The notes beneath the pieces are model-generated. The model did not search any database and had not been told where the DNA came from. It saw only the letters and a list, made by a program, of their open reading frames with translations. A stretch of 64,000 bases of DNA from Pseudomonas marginalis (lineage in GTDB: Bacteria > Pseudomonadota > Gammaproteobacteria > Pseudomonadales > Pseudomonadaceae), in NCBI RefSeq assembly GCF_008692035.1, contig NZ_VTFG01000001.1, positions 1,426,001 to 1,490,000 of the forward strand, given 5' to 3'. Shown in pieces: positions 8,804 to 19,368 of this stretch (within the stretch, counting starts at the first letter, position 1; each line of letters begins with the position of its first letter). The position numbers and the translations under genes are program-made.

Positions 8804-10003
8804 ATGAAGCAGCACATCCTCATCATCGGCGCCGGGTTCGGCGGTGTCTGGAGCGCCTTGAGCGCCGCGCGCCTGCTGGATAAACATGATCGCCATGACG
8901 TGCAGATCAGCGTCCTGGCCCCACAGCCGGCGCTACGTATTCGCCCACGTTTCTACGAGGCCGAAGTGCATGCCATGCAGGCACCGCTGGGCCCATTGTT
9001 TGCGGCAGTCGGCGTGGACTTCATCGAGGGCGCCGCCGACCGCATCGATGAACACGGCAAGCAGGTGACCTACCGCAACACGGCGGGCATCCCCACTACC
9101 CTCAAGTACGATCGCCTGGTGCTGGCCGCCGGCAGTCGTCTCAGTCGCCCGCAGATGGAAGGCCTCCAGCACGTGTTCGATGTGGACCAGATCGAAGACG
9201 CCACGCGCCTCGAAGCCCATATCAAGGGTTTGAAAAACCTGCCCGACAGCCCGGCACGCAACACCGTGGTGGTGGCCGGAGGAGGGTTTACCGGGATCGA
9301 GACCGCCACCGAAATGCCAGCACGCCTGCGCGCAGCACTGGGTGACGACGCCACTATCCGTGTGATCGTGGTGGACCGTGGCCCGCAGATCGGGGCATCC
9401 ATGGGCGATGGCATTCGCCCGTCCATCGTCGAAGCCAGCCAACACCTGGGCCTCGAATGGCGATTGAACACCTCCGTGGCCGCGGTGGATGCCGGCGGCG
9501 TGACCCTGGCCGATGGGCAGCGCATCGAGTCCAGCACCGTGATCTGGACCATCGGCTTTCGCGCCAACCCGCTGACCGAACAGGTCAGCGGCACCCTTGA
9601 CCCCCAGGGCCGCCTGCATGTGGACGGCAACCTCAAGGTGAAGGGCCAGGCCGATGTCTTTGCCGCCGGTGATGTGGCCTACGCCGCCACCGACGACCTC
9701 GGTCACTTCGCCGGCATGTCCTGCCAGCACGCCATCGCCCTGGGCCGCTACGCCGGCAACAACGTCGCCGCCGACCTGATCGGCGTGGCCCCGATGACCT
9801 ACAGCCAGCCCAAATACGTCACCTGCCTCGACCTCGGGGCCTGGGGCGCGGTGTACACCGAGGGCTGGGATCGTCAACTCAAGCTGGTGGGCCAGGAAGC
9901 CAAGGAGCTCAAGCAGCAGATCAACACGGTGTGGATCTACCCGCCAGCCGCCGAACGGGCCACCGCCCTGGCGGCGGCTGACCCGCTGATTCCGGTGGCC
10001 TGA
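8804..10003 (+). CDS. NAD(P)/FAD-dependent oxidoreductase, NDH-2-like
   Basis: Pyridine nucleotide-disulphide oxidoreductase-type flavoprotein (399 aa) resembling type II NADH dehydrogenases. The FAD motif LIIGAGFGGVW lies at residues 5-15, the NAD motif VVAGGGFTGIE near 165 and the FAD-phosphate motif VFAAGDVAYA near 285. ATG 8804 has TGGAG at 8792-8796; an upstream TTG at 8759 lacks these features. No strong C-terminal membrane helix is apparent, so membrane attachment would be peripheral. It stands alone between the polyol locus and a minus-strand exporter. NADH:quinone oxidation is the family expectation, not proven here. Confidence 0.87.
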   Translation: MKQHILIIGAGFGGVWSALSAARLLDKHDRHDVQISVLAPQPALRIRPRFYEAEVHAMQAPLGPLFAAVGVDFIEGAADRIDEHGKQVTYRNTAGIPTTLKYDRLVLAAGSRLSRPQMEGLQHVFDVDQIEDATRLEAHIKGLKNLPDSPARNTVVVAGGGFTGIETATEMPARLRAALGDDATIRVIVVDRGPQIGASMGDGIRPSIVEASQHLGLEWRLNTSVAAVDAGGVTLADGQRIESSTVIWTIGFRANPLTEQVSGTLDPQGRLHVDGNLKVKGQADVFAAGDVAYAATDDLGHFAGMSCQHAIALGRYAGNNVAADLIGVAPMTYSQPKYVTCLDLGAWGAVYTEGWDRQLKLVGQEAKELKQQINTVWIYPPAAERATALAAADPLIPVA

Positions 10004-10055
10004 CGCCCCACACCCGGTGCCCGCCAGCCCACTGTTTGCTGGCGAGCATAAATGC

Positions 10056-10079
10056 CAGGAGCGATCAGGCTCGCTCCTG
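10056..10079. terminator. Hairpin between convergent genes
   Basis: CAGGAGCGA (10056-10064) pairs with TCGCTCCTG (10071-10079) across a 6-nt loop. It sits between the convergent flavoprotein and sotB genes, ending 2 nt before the sotB stop region. There is no clear T run, so it may be a REP-like palindrome rather than a strict intrinsic terminator. Confidence 0.55.
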
Positions 10080-10081
10080 CC

Positions 10082-11266
10082 TCAGCTTTGCGCGACACCC
10101 GTCCCAAACTTGCGAATCGCCAGGCAATACCCGATCAATGCCAGCGCCGCCAGCAACCCGCCCGCCACGCCGACCCAGGCGAAGCCGAAGTGGCTGCCGA
10201 CCCAACTGCCCATCAGGGCGCCACCGCCGATGCCGATGTTGTAGATACCGGAGAACATCGCCATGGCCACGTCGGTGGCGTCCGGGGCCAGCACCAGTAC
10301 CTTGGACTGCATGGCGAGGCCGAAGCCCATGATCGCCATGCCCCAGAACACGCTGAGGATCACCAGGTACGACTCGGCGCCGCTCAACGGCAGCATCAGC
10401 GCCAGGCACGCGGCCAGGATAAACACCGCGCCGACCACGAACAGGTGGGGGTTGAAGCGGTGCACCAGGCTGAACAGCAGCGAGCCGATGATGCCCGCGC
10501 CGCCGAACACCAGCAGGATCAGGGTCACCGCGCTGCCGCTCATGCCGGCCACGCCTTCAACGAAAGGTTCGATGTAGCTGTAGGCGGTGAATTGCGCGGT
10601 CACGGTCATCGCCGTGAGCACATACAACGCCACCAGCGCCGGACGCTTGAACAGCAGTGGCAGGCTGCGCAGGGAGCCGGAGTTCTGGCTCGGCAGCAAG
10701 GGCAAGGTGCGCGCCAGCCAGAACACCAGGGCGGCGGCGAACGCGCCGATCACCAGGAACGTGGTGCGCCAACCCATGGCTTCGCCGAGCAGACGCCCCA
10801 GGGGAATACCCAGCACCATCGCCAGGGACGTACCGGTGGCGAGCAGGCCGAGGGCTTGCACCTGTTTGCCTTCCGGCGCCAGGCGTACCGCCAGGGACGC
10901 GGTGATCGACCAGAACAGCGCATGGGACAGGGCAATGCCGACGCGACTGACCATCAACAGGCCGAAACTGGTGGCCACGCTGGAGAGGATATGGCTAGCG
11001 ATAAACAGGCAGAACAGCACGATCAGCAGCTTGCGTCGCTCAACGTTGCGGGTCAGCAGCATCACCGGCAGCGAGGTCAGGGACACGATCCAGGCATAAA
11101 TGGTGAGCATCAGGCCGACGCTGGACACGGGCATGTCGAAGCTGGCGCCAATGGCGCTGAGCAGCCCGACGGGGACGAATTCAGTGGTATTGAACACAAA
11201 CGCGGCCAGCGCCAGGGCGATGACCGGTTGCCAGTTGGCTTGGGGGGTTGCGGCTGAAATGCTCAT
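10082..11266 (-). CDS. sotB: MFS sugar/drug efflux transporter, SotB type
   Basis: Twelve-helix major facilitator protein (394 aa) closely resembling E. coli SotB, an exporter of arabinose, IPTG and other compounds. Shared signatures include [17 protein letters not shown] at the start of helix 1, [19 protein letters not shown] with [21 protein letters not shown] and [19 protein letters not shown] helices. I chose ATG 11266, giving 394 aa against 396 in E. coli; a TTG at 11296 would add ten untypical residues. The ribosome site is weak. It is a single gene convergent with the flavoprotein. A role in exporting surplus sugars from the nearby polyol locus is possible but speculative. Confidence 0.9.
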   Translation of the reverse strand: MSISAATPQANWQPVIALALAAFVFNTTEFVPVGLLSAIGASFDMPVSSVGLMLTIYAWIVSLTSLPVMLLTRNVERRKLLIVLFCLFIASHILSSVATSFGLLMVSRVGIALSHALFWSITASLAVRLAPEGKQVQALGLLATGTSLAMVLGIPLGRLLGEAMGWRTTFLVIGAFAAALVFWLARTLPLLPSQNSGSLRSLPLLFKRPALVALYVLTAMTVTAQFTAYSYIEPFVEGVAGMSGSAVTLILLVFGGAGIIGSLLFSLVHRFNPHLFVVGAVFILAACLALMLPLSGAESYLVILSVFWGMAIMGFGLAMQSKVLVLAPDATDVAMAMFSGIYNIGIGGGALMGSWVGSHFGFAWVGVAGGLLAALALIGYCLAIRKFGTGVAQS

Positions 11267-11389
11267 TGAAGGGCGAGGTACTCTGGCGATGATCAAGCGG
11301 CCACCCAGGACAAGCGCCGCCGCCTGGCATTCTATAGGTTTATCGGCCGTCTGTTGACGCTCATCCCCCTCAAAATACCCTCAGTTTTG

Positions 11390-11752
11390 TCACGGTGCCG
11401 TCATGGTGACCACGTAGTTGCCTGACTGGATCGGCTTGCCGAGGCTGTCCACCAACAGGTACGTCTGGTCGTAATAACGCCCGCTGCCGCTGTCCGCCAC
11501 CAGCCGCAGACTGGCCCCGTTGACGCTGGCGACCGGCGCCATACTGCGGACATCGAACCGATTGCCACGGCTGGCGCTCGGGCAACCTGTCACGTCCATC
11601 CGGGCACCGCTGTGCGCATTTGTCGCACACAAGGGTTCGACAATGCTGCCCGTGAACCTGATGGTGCCTTGACCCGCCGGCTGCGCCGCGCCGCAGGTGC
11701 TTGCCCAAAGGCAAAGGAGACAGGTAGCTGCCGAAAAACCGTTGATACGCAT
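11390..11752 (-). CDS. Small secreted type 1 fimbrial-like protein
   Basis: A 120-aa secreted protein. Residues 1-23 are a signal peptide (ending CGAA). The mature start QGTIRFTGSIVEPLC matches the first strand of type 1 fimbrial subunits, and Cys42 and Cys57 are placed for the usual subunit disulphide. An AGGAAGGAG-like site precedes the ATG. It is short for a pilin (usually 150-180) and ends YVVTMTAP, a plausible final strand. No chaperone or usher gene is nearby, so it is an orphan subunit or adaptor. A similar orphan could also have adopted another envelope role. Confidence 0.7.
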   Translation of the reverse strand: MRINGFSAATCLLCLWASTCGAAQPAGQGTIRFTGSIVEPLCATNAHSGARMDVTGCPSASRGNRFDVRSMAPVASVNGASLRLVADSGSGRYYDQTYLLVDSLGKPIQSGNYVVTMTAP

Positions 11753-11837
11753 GCTGATACTCCTTCCTGGGCTATTAGGAAGTAAGTCGTCAGCAAAGGC
11801 ACTAACTTGAGGTTATTCGCCTTAGCGCAACAAACGG

Positions 11838-12836
11838 TTAAGGATCCACCTGCGCCATCAACTCCGGAATGCTCTCCGGCCGCTTGGCATAACGCTGCGC
11901 CAACGCCGCACAGACCATCAACTGGATCTGGTGAAACAGCATCAACGGCAAAATCAGCACGCCCATGCTCGCCCCGGCGAACAGCACCTGGGCCATCGGC
12001 ACACCCGTGGCCAGGCTCTTCTTCGAGCCGCAGAACAGGATGGTGATGCGATCTTCCTGATTAAAGCCAAAGGCCTTGCCCAACAGGGTGGACGCCACCA
12101 GCACCAAGGCCAGCAACACGCAGCAGGCCACCACCAGGCCGCCCAGCTCCCACAGCGGGATCTGGTGCCAGATGCCTTCGTTGACCGCTTCGCTGAACGC
12201 GCCGTACACCACGAGCAGGATCGAGCCCTGGTCGACGAACTTCAGCCAGGCTTTATTGCGCCCCACCCACGCGCCGATCCAGCGGCGGGCGATCTGCCCG
12301 GCGATAAACGGCAGCAGCAGTTGCACGCTGATTTTCAGGATCGCATCGACAGTGGAGCTGCCTTCGCCGTGCACATTGAGCAACAACGTCACCAGCAATG
12401 GCGTGAGGAAGATGCCGAACAGGCTGGAGGCCGCCGCGCTGCAGATCGCCGCCGGGATGTTGCCCCGCGCCAGGGAGGTAAAGGCAATCGCCGACTGCAC
12501 CGTGGCCGGCAAGGCGCAGAGGTAGAGCATGCCCATGTACAGGTCTTTGCCGATCAGCGGCGACAACACCGGTTTGAGCGCCAGGCCCAGCAGCGGGAAC
12601 AGTACAAAAGTCAGGCTGAACACCAGCAGGTGCAGGCGCCAGTGGCCCGCGCCGGCGACGATGGCCTGGCGCGACAGCTTGGCGCCGTGCAGGAAAAACA
12701 GCAGCGCGATGGCCAGGTTGGTGACCCAGCCGAAGGCCACGGCGGTCTGGCCGCTGGCGGGCAGCTGGGAGGCGAGGATCACCGTGGCGATCAAGGTCAG
12801 GGTGAAGTTGTCGGGCAGAAAACGGGGGCGAGTCAT
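11838..12836 (-). CDS. Bile acid:sodium symporter (BASS) family transporter, YfeH-like
   Basis: Integral membrane protein (332 aa) of the SBF-like family, with about ten hydrophobic segments. Family features are LFFLHGAKLSRQAI near residue 50, LPATVQSAIAFTSLARGN near 110 and CGSKKSLATGVPMA near 270, the last two being the crossed-helix substrate and sodium region. The substrate of YfeH-like members is generally unknown. It is transcribed divergently from an AraC-family regulator with only 85 nt between start codons, a layout typical of a regulator and its target. Confidence 0.9.
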   Translation of the reverse strand: MTRPRFLPDNFTLTLIATVILASQLPASGQTAVAFGWVTNLAIALLFFLHGAKLSRQAIVAGAGHWRLHLLVFSLTFVLFPLLGLALKPVLSPLIGKDLYMGMLYLCALPATVQSAIAFTSLARGNIPAAICSAAASSLFGIFLTPLLVTLLLNVHGEGSSTVDAILKISVQLLLPFIAGQIARRWIGAWVGRNKAWLKFVDQGSILLVVYGAFSEAVNEGIWHQIPLWELGGLVVACCVLLALVLVASTLLGKAFGFNQEDRITILFCGSKKSLATGVPMAQVLFAGASMGVLILPLMLFHQIQLMVCAALAQRYAKRPESIPELMAQVDP

Positions 12837-12921
12837 AAGCGAATCTTCCGGGGGTTGCCAAGAGCGTCATGGCGACTCTAACGTAACGCCTTGTTACCGA
12901 CTAACGCCAATGAGCCAGTAA

Positions 12922-13710
12922 ATGCCGCCTAAAGGACATGCCAACACCGTACGCCGCAGTGTGCCTGGGCTTTCCAGCCTGCCACGACCGGTGTATGGGC
13001 GCACCGAATCGCTGCCCAACCGCGCCCTGACCCGCCGGCACAGCCACCCGTGGGTGCAATTGTCCTACGCCATTTCCGGGGTGCTGGAGATCCAGACCAG
13101 CGCCGGCCGCTTCGTCGCACCGCCCCAGCGGGCGGTGTGGATCCCCGCGGGCATGCCGCATCGGGTGTACAGCTCGCCCCACACCGAGATGCGCAGCCTG
13201 TACCTCGATTGCAGCGTCACCGCCTGGGCCGCCGAACGCTGCCAGGTGCTGGAGGTGAGCAGCCTGCTGCGCGAGTTGATCCGCAGCTTCAGCGAGCTGC
13301 CGGTGGAATATGCCGAGGATGGGCCGGATGGGCGCCTGGTCCAGGTAGTGCTCGACCAACTCGCCGCAGCGCCCAAGGTCGACTTGATGCTGCCATTGCC
13401 CCATGACCCAAGGTTGCGACAGATCTACCGCAGCTTGAGCCTGCGCCCGGAACAGCACACTACCCTGGGACACTGGAGCGAGAAACTGGGGGTCAGCGAA
13501 AAGACGCTGAGCCGCCTGTTTTTGAAGGACACCGGCCTGACATTTCGAGCCTGGCGCCAGCGTTTAAGGTTATTGAGCGCCCTGCCCGCCCTGGAGCAAG
13601 GCGAACGGGTCACCGATGTGGCGTTGAATTGTGGCTATGAGTCCACCTCGGCGTTCATCAACGCGTTTCGGCAGCAGTTCGATGCCACGCCCGGTGAGTT
13701 CTTCCGCTGA
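12922..13710 (+). CDS. AraC-family regulator with cupin sensor domain
   Basis: Regulator (262 aa) with an N-terminal cupin-type arm (RRHSHPWVQLSYAISGVLEI, about residues 38-57, then WIPAGMPHRV) and a C-terminal AraC domain (LGHWSEKLGVSEKTLSRLFL and VALNCGYESTSAFINAFRQQ, about residues 182-262). Architecture and length match NimR/YidZ-like AraC proteins that control an adjacent transporter. It is divergent from the BASS transporter, its probable target. The ligand is unknown. Confidence 0.88.
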   Translation: MPPKGHANTVRRSVPGLSSLPRPVYGRTESLPNRALTRRHSHPWVQLSYAISGVLEIQTSAGRFVAPPQRAVWIPAGMPHRVYSSPHTEMRSLYLDCSVTAWAAERCQVLEVSSLLRELIRSFSELPVEYAEDGPDGRLVQVVLDQLAAAPKVDLMLPLPHDPRLRQIYRSLSLRPEQHTTLGHWSEKLGVSEKTLSRLFLKDTGLTFRAWRQRLRLLSALPALEQGERVTDVALNCGYESTSAFINAFRQQFDATPGEFFR

Positions 13711-13733
13711 CCTCACCGACGATGAAGAATCAC

Positions 13734-13794
13734 TGTGGGGAGGCCCCCTACCTCTTCGACGTAGCGCGTCTAGAGGGAGTTTGCTCCCCCCACA
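13734..13794. repeat. Degenerate REP-like foldback
   Basis: TGTGGGGAGG at 13734 faces a right arm ending CCCCCCACA at 13794, with a variable middle. It looks like a decayed REPIN placed between the convergent AraC regulator and amidohydrolase genes, where it may also act as a transcription barrier. Confidence 0.55.
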
Positions 13795-13812
13795 TCAGAC
13801 TTGTATGTACCT

Positions 13813-15048
13813 TCAGATCCCAGCCTTGGCCAGGATGGCCTGGAGCAACACATCCGCCCCTGCCGTCGACCACTCGGGGGAGATCTCCTCCGCTTCGTTA
13901 TGGCTCAGCCCGTCCACGCACGGTACGAAGATCATCGCGGTCGGCGCCACCTGGTTCAGGTAGCAGGCGTCGTGCCCGGCGCCGGAGATCATCGGCCGAT
14001 GGCTGTAGCCCAACGCCTCGGCGGACGCGCGTACCACCTCTACACAATCGCTGTCGAAGGCAATCGGTGCGTACTGGAAGATCTGCTTAACGCTGTGCTG
14101 CAAGCCGATGCCTTCGGCGATGTGCGCCACGGCGTCGCGCAATTGCTGGTCCTGGCGTGCCAGCACGGCCTCGTCCGGGTGCCGGAATTCCACGCTGAAA
14201 AACACCCGTCCCGGCACCACGTTGCGCGAGTTGGGAAAGATATTCGCCATGCCCACCGTGGCCCGTCCTTCCGCGCCCTGCTCCAGGCCCAGCCCATTCA
14301 CGGCCTCGACCACACGGGCAAAACCGAGCAGCGCATCCAGGCGATGGTCCATCGGGGTGGTGCCGGCATGGGCGCTGCGCCCGCTCAATTCGACTTCGTA
14401 CCAACGCTGGCCCTGGGCACCGGTGACCACGCCAATGGTGATGCCCTGGGCTTCAAGGATCGGGCCTTGTTCGATATGCAGTTCAAAGGCGGCATGCACC
14501 GCCTGGCCACCCACCGGGTGGGGGCCGGCATAGCCGATCTGCTGCAAGGCCTGGCCGATGGTCACGCCGGCCTTGTCCACACGGGACAACCCGTATTCCA
14601 GGTCGAACACGCCAGCGTAGACGCCGGAGGAAATCATCGCCGGGGCAAAGCGCGAGCCCTCTTCGTTGGTCCAGTTGACCACTTCGATGGGCCGGTCGGT
14701 TTCAATCCCCAGGTCGTTCAGGGTGCGCAGCACTTCCACTCCGGCGAGTACGCCATAGATGCCGTCGTACTTGCCGCCGAAGGGTTGGGAATCGCCGTGG
14801 GAGCCGGTCATCACCGGTGCCAGGTGGTCATGGCGCCCGGCGCGACGCGCAAATATATTGCCCATGGCGTCCACCCGTACCGTGCAACCGGCCGCAGTGC
14901 ACCAGTGCACGAACAGATCGCGGCCACGCCGGTCCTCGTCGGTCAATGCCAGGCGCGACACACCGCCCTTTTCGGTGGCACCGATCTGCGCCATCTCCAT
15001 CAACGAAGCCCACAGGCGTTCGCCGTTGACCCGTGCCAGGTTACTCAT
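13813..15048 (-). CDS. Zn-dependent N-carbamoyl amino acid amidohydrolase (M20 family)
   Basis: Amidohydrolase (411 aa) of the M20/M28-like HyuC/AllC/beta-ureidopropionase group, which hydrolyses N-carbamoyl amino acids or allantoate. Metal ligands are visible in GSHGDSQPFGGKYDG (His then Asp, about residues 83-97), the Glu pair of NWTNEEGSRF near 128-137, HIEQGPILE near 195 and the late GAGHDACYL. GRSAHAGTTPMDHRLDAL marks the dimerisation lid. It overlaps the end of the ATC-hydrolase-like gene by 8 nt. In known Pseudomonas pathways from 2-aminothiazoline-4-carboxylate to cysteine, exactly such a pair acts in sequence, so S- or N-carbamoyl-cysteine is an attractive substrate. This is inferred. 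Confidence 0.88.
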   Translation of the reverse strand: MSNLARVNGERLWASLMEMAQIGATEKGGVSRLALTDEDRRGRDLFVHWCTAAGCTVRVDAMGNIFARRAGRHDHLAPVMTGSHGDSQPFGGKYDGIYGVLAGVEVLRTLNDLGIETDRPIEVVNWTNEEGSRFAPAMISSGVYAGVFDLEYGLSRVDKAGVTIGQALQQIGYAGPHPVGGQAVHAAFELHIEQGPILEAQGITIGVVTGAQGQRWYEVELSGRSAHAGTTPMDHRLDALLGFARVVEAVNGLGLEQGAEGRATVGMANIFPNSRNVVPGRVFFSVEFRHPDEAVLARQDQQLRDAVAHIAEGIGLQHSVKQIFQYAPIAFDSDCVEVVRASAEALGYSHRPMISGAGHDACYLNQVAPTAMIFVPCVDGLSHNEAEEISPEWSTAGADVLLQAILAKAGI

Positions 15049-15523
15049 GGGGTTTGGCCCGATAACGGAAGTCGCAGTGGTGCGCGCCGCCCATGATGGT
15101 CTGGGTGCGGGTCAGTTCGATGTTCGGGTTGTAGCCGACGATAAACAGCTCGTCGCGGTTGCACGACAGCAAGTGGCCGATCTCGCCCAGGCCCATCTCG
15201 TGGTACATCTCGGCGTAGCGGCAGCGCTTGACGTCGTAATCATAGTGCTCGGCATCGCTGGCGATGATCTCGACCTTGAGCGCGTCATCCTTCTCCCACA
15301 GCACTTGCAACTCCACAAAGCTCTTGAGGTCGGCGCCCTGCTCTTCCAGTGCGGCAAAATGCTTGCCGGCCTGGATCGCCGCATTGCCCACGGCTTCGCC
15401 GATCACGGCGGCGGCAAAGTCCTTGCCCTGCTCGCGCTTGAGGATCTCGTAGATGGGCTTGATGATTTCCGCCTCGATCCGGCGCCGGGCAAGGATGCCC
15501 AGTTCACCTTCCAGTTTGTTCAT
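15041..15523 (-). CDS. L-2-amino-thiazoline-4-carboxylic acid hydrolase family protein
   Basis: A 160-aa protein resembling the ATC_hydrolase family (PF14196). Family-like features are the conserved cysteine in GHLLSCNRDELFIVGYNP, then IELTRTQTIMGGAHHCDFRY near the C-terminus. The helical first half has ILARRRIEAEIIKPIYEIL. Characterised members open the thiazoline ring of L-ATC to give carbamoyl-cysteine, but many short homologues are untested. GGAGAG precedes the ATG. It is followed with an 8-nt overlap by the carbamoylase-type gene and preceded by a Liv-type importer, suggesting one uptake-and-hydrolysis operon. The true substrate could be another cyclic amino-acid derivative. Confidence 0.75.
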   Translation of the reverse strand: MNKLEGELGILARRRIEAEIIKPIYEILKREQGKDFAAAVIGEAVGNAAIQAGKHFAALEEQGADLKSFVELQVLWEKDDALKVEIIASDAEHYDYDVKRCRYAEMYHEMGLGEIGHLLSCNRDELFIVGYNPNIELTRTQTIMGGAHHCDFRYRAKPHE

Positions 15524-15544
15524 TGCATCTCTCCATTGACCCTT

Positions 15545-15570
15545 GCAGGAGCGAGCCAGCTCGCACCTGC
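15545..15570. repeat. Short palindrome (REP-like) in operon gap
   Basis: GCAGGAGCGAGC (15545-15556) faces GCTCGCACCTGC (15559-15570), pairing except for one internal mismatch. It lies between the binding-protein and ATC-hydrolase genes of the minus-strand operon and could set differential mRNA levels across it. Confidence 0.6.
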
Positions 15571-15583
15571 AGAGGGGGTGGGT

Positions 15584-16723
15584 TTATTGGCCACCCGCCA
15601 CACTCACCGGCTGCCATTGATTGGCCTTGACCTGGTAAACGGTGAACGACGGTTGCTTCAAGTTGCCCTCGGCATCGAACGCAATCGTGCCAGTCACGCC
15701 CGGATAGCTGATGGCGCGCAGCACCGGCAGGTACTTCTGTGGGTCGGTGGATCCGGCCTTCTCGATGGCCGCCACCAACACACCAACGCCGTCATAGGCA
15801 AACGGTGCATGCAGTTCGATCGCGGTTTTGTAGCGTTCCTTATAGGCCTGTTCGAACGCCTTGCCACCCGGCATCTGCGCAATCGCCAGGCCCGGCTCCA
15901 AGGCAATCACGCCCTCGCCTTCGTTCTGCGCCAGCTGCAGGAAAGTCTGGCTGACAAACCCACCGGCGCCCATCAGCGGTGCCTTGATCCCCAACTGCTT
16001 GATACGCCGGGCCAGCGGTGCAGCCTGGGCGTCGACGCCGCCGAAGAAGATCAGGTCAGGGTTCCGGCTACGAATATTGGTCAGCACGGCACTGAAGTCG
16101 ATGGTCTTGTCGTCCACGTATTCGCGGGCAACCACCTTGGCACCCCCGGCCTCGATGGATTTGACGAACTGGTCCGCCAGGCCCTGGCCGAATGCGGTGC
16201 GGTCGTCGATCACGGCAATACGCTGGGCTTTCAAGGTGTTCAACGCATAGCGGCCGGCCACCTGGCCGCCATCGTCGTCGTGGCCCATGATGCGAAAGCT
16301 GGTGTCGAAGCCCTGCTGGGTGTAGGCATGCCCGGTAGCGACTGGCGCCACCTGGGCGATACCGGCGTCGTAGTATACCCGCGCTGCCGGGATGCTGGTG
16401 CCGGTGTTCCAGTGGCCGACCACGCCGACCACGCCCTCATCCACCAGGCGTTGGGCAACGGTCACGGCGGTGCGAGGGTCGGACTGGTCGTCTTCGGACA
16501 CCAGCTTGAAGGTCACCGCCTCACCATTGATTGTCGGGTGCTTGGCGTTAGCCTGGTCGATGGCCAGTTGCGCGCCATTTTCCAGGTCTTTACCAATCCG
16601 GGCCGAGGGCCCGGTCAAGGGAACGGCCAGGCCGATCAGCACGGTCTGGTCGGCCTGGGCCATGGCGCTCGCCAGGCTGCTCAGGGCCAGGCCAATCAGT
16701 GCGGTTTTGTTGAAAGTCTTCAT
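15584..16723 (-). CDS. Branched-chain amino acid-type ABC transporter binding protein (LivK family)
   Basis: Periplasmic binding protein (379 aa) of the LivJ/LivK family (Peripla_BP_6). Residues 1-24 are a signal peptide ending AMAQADQ. The mature start TVLIGLAVPLTGPSARIGKD is characteristic, as are VVGVVGHWNTGTSIPAARVY and TAFGQGLADQF. It belongs to the five-gene transporter transcribed from the right, followed by the two hydrolase genes. LivK proteins bind leucine and isoleucine but also many amide and amino-acid derivatives. The neighbouring hydrolases argue for a ligand such as a thiazoline, hydantoin or carbamoyl amino acid. Confidence 0.92.
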   Translation of the reverse strand: MKTFNKTALIGLALSSLASAMAQADQTVLIGLAVPLTGPSARIGKDLENGAQLAIDQANAKHPTINGEAVTFKLVSEDDQSDPRTAVTVAQRLVDEGVVGVVGHWNTGTSIPAARVYYDAGIAQVAPVATGHAYTQQGFDTSFRIMGHDDDGGQVAGRYALNTLKAQRIAVIDDRTAFGQGLADQFVKSIEAGGAKVVAREYVDDKTIDFSAVLTNIRSRNPDLIFFGGVDAQAAPLARRIKQLGIKAPLMGAGGFVSQTFLQLAQNEGEGVIALEPGLAIAQMPGGKAFEQAYKERYKTAIELHAPFAYDGVGVLVAAIEKAGSTDPQKYLPVLRAISYPGVTGTIAFDAEGNLKQPSFTVYQVKANQWQPVSVAGGQ

Positions 16724-16803
16724 CAGTCGTTCCTGTTTCTTTTCGGGCGGGTCGGAACACGCCGGGCGTCCGGTAGCGTCATGGGTGTTTTTTCATCGAG
16801 CCG

Positions 16804-17520
16804 TTATTCACCGAGGTAGGCGCTGCGCACCTCGGGGTGTTCAAGCAAATCTGCGGAGGGCCCGCTGAGGCTGATGCGGCCGGTGTCCATCACATAGGCA
16901 CGGTCGGTCACTTGCAGGGCCAGCCGTGCATTCTGTTCCACCAACAGCAGGGTCATGCCCTGGCGACACACGTCGTCGATCACCTGGAAGATTTTTTCCA
17001 CCATGATCGGCGCCAGGCCCATGGACGGCTCATCGAGGATCAGCAAACGCGGGCGTGACAGCAGCGCACGGGCCAGGGCGAGCATCTGTTGCTCACCGCC
17101 CGAGAGCAGGCCGGCGGACTGCTGCAGGCGCTCTTCCAGGCGCGGGAAGTGTTCGAACAGCTGGCGCATTTCGCGCTGCACCTGCTCGTTGTCACGGCGC
17201 AAAAACGCACCGGACTGAAGGTTCTCCAGCACGCTCATGCGCGCAAAAATCCCGCGCCCTTCCGGGACCATGGCGATGCCCTGGCGCAGCAACTGGTCCG
17301 GCGCCTGGCCGAGGATCGAGCGCCCGGCAAAGCGGATTGCACCCTGACTGGCCGGCAGCAGACCGGTCAGCGCCTTGAGACTGGAGGTCTTGCCCGCACC
17401 GTTGGCACCGATCAGCGTCACGCGCTCCCCCTCGGCAATGTGCAAATCCAGGGATTTGACCGCCTCGATGGCGCCGTAGCGCACCTGCAAACCCTCGACG
17501 TTCAACAAGGCTTCAGACAT
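16804..17520 (-). CDS. livF: Liv-type ABC transporter ATPase (LivF)
   Basis: ATPase (238 aa) of the LivF family. Walker A is GANGAGKT near residue 36, the signature LSGGEQQMLALARAL near 135 and Walker B LLILDEPSMGL near 155. MVPEGRGIFARMSVLENL is a LivF hallmark. ATG 17520 was preferred to the GTG at 17526 because TGGGAG is better spaced. It overlaps the end of livG by 8 nt, showing translational coupling within the operon. With LivG it forms the heterodimeric motor under LivH and LivM. Confidence 0.93.
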   Translation of the reverse strand: MSEALLNVEGLQVRYGAIEAVKSLDLHIAEGERVTLIGANGAGKTSSLKALTGLLPASQGAIRFAGRSILGQAPDQLLRQGIAMVPEGRGIFARMSVLENLQSGAFLRRDNEQVQREMRQLFEHFPRLEERLQQSAGLLSGGEQQMLALARALLSRPRLLILDEPSMGLAPIMVEKIFQVIDDVCRQGMTLLLVEQNARLALQVTDRAYVMDTGRISLSGPSADLLEHPEVRSAYLGE

Positions 17521-18282
17521 GGGCACTGGCTCCCAGGTAGGCCTGGATCACTGCCGGGTGCTGGCGCACTTCGACGGGTGGCCCTACGGCGATGACTTGG
17601 CCGTAATCGAGCACGCTGATGCGGTCGCATACGCCCATCACCAGCTTCACGTCGTGCTCGATCAACAGCAGGGTATGGCCGTCGTCGCGGATCTTTTCCA
17701 GCAGGCCGCGCAACTGCACTTTTTCACTGGCATTCATACCCGCCGCCGGCTCATCCAGGGCCAGCAGGCGCGGTTCGGTGGCCAATGCGCGGGCGATTTC
17801 CAGGCGGCGCTGATGGCCGTAGCTCAAGCTGTCGGCGCGATAATGGGCGAACCCCGCCAGCCCGACATACGCCAGCAGGCGATGGGCGTGGGCACGGGTT
17901 TGGGCTTCCTCATCGCGAGCACGACGATGCCGGCTCAAGGCGGCCCACAGGCCATTGCGGGTGCGCACATGGCGCCCGACCATGACGTTTTCCAGGGCGC
18001 TCATGGCATTGAACAAGCGGATATTCTGAAACGTGCGGGCAATGCCGGCTTCGGCCACCTGATGCACGCTGGTCGGCCGGTACTCCCGGCCATCGAGCTG
18101 GAAGCGCCCGGAATCCGGGGTATAGAGGCCGGTCATGACATTGAAGAAGGTGGTCTTGCCCGCGCCGTTGGGGCCGATCAGCCCGTAGATTTCGCCGGCC
18201 TGGATACTCAGGCTCACATCGGTCAACGCCGCCACGCCCCCGAAGTGTTTGTTGACCCGGTCAATCTGCAGCAGAGGTGCGT

Positions 18283-18286
<4 letters not shown>
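17513..18286 (-). CDS. livG: Liv-type ABC transporter ATPase (LivG)
   Basis: ATPase (257 aa) of the LivG family. Walker A GPNGAGKTT lies near residues 34-42. The signature region is the family variant LSYGHQRRLEIARAL, and Walker B LLALDEPAAGMN has Glu, followed by LLIEHDVKLVMGVCD with the H-loop His. ATG 18286 has AAGGAGT upstream; the extra seven residues from an earlier codon are not typical. The start overlaps the livM stop as ATGA. It is the partner of LivF in the transporter. Confidence 0.93.

Positions 18287-19364
<1,078 letters not shown>

Positions 19365-19368
<4 letters not shown>

Noticed and set aside
14759..16819. Long plus-strand frame across the amidohydrolase, ATC-hydrolase and LivK-type genes.
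   Set aside because: Antisense shadow of well-defined minus-strand genes; composition (Gln, His, Gly, Arg) is typical of such shadows.
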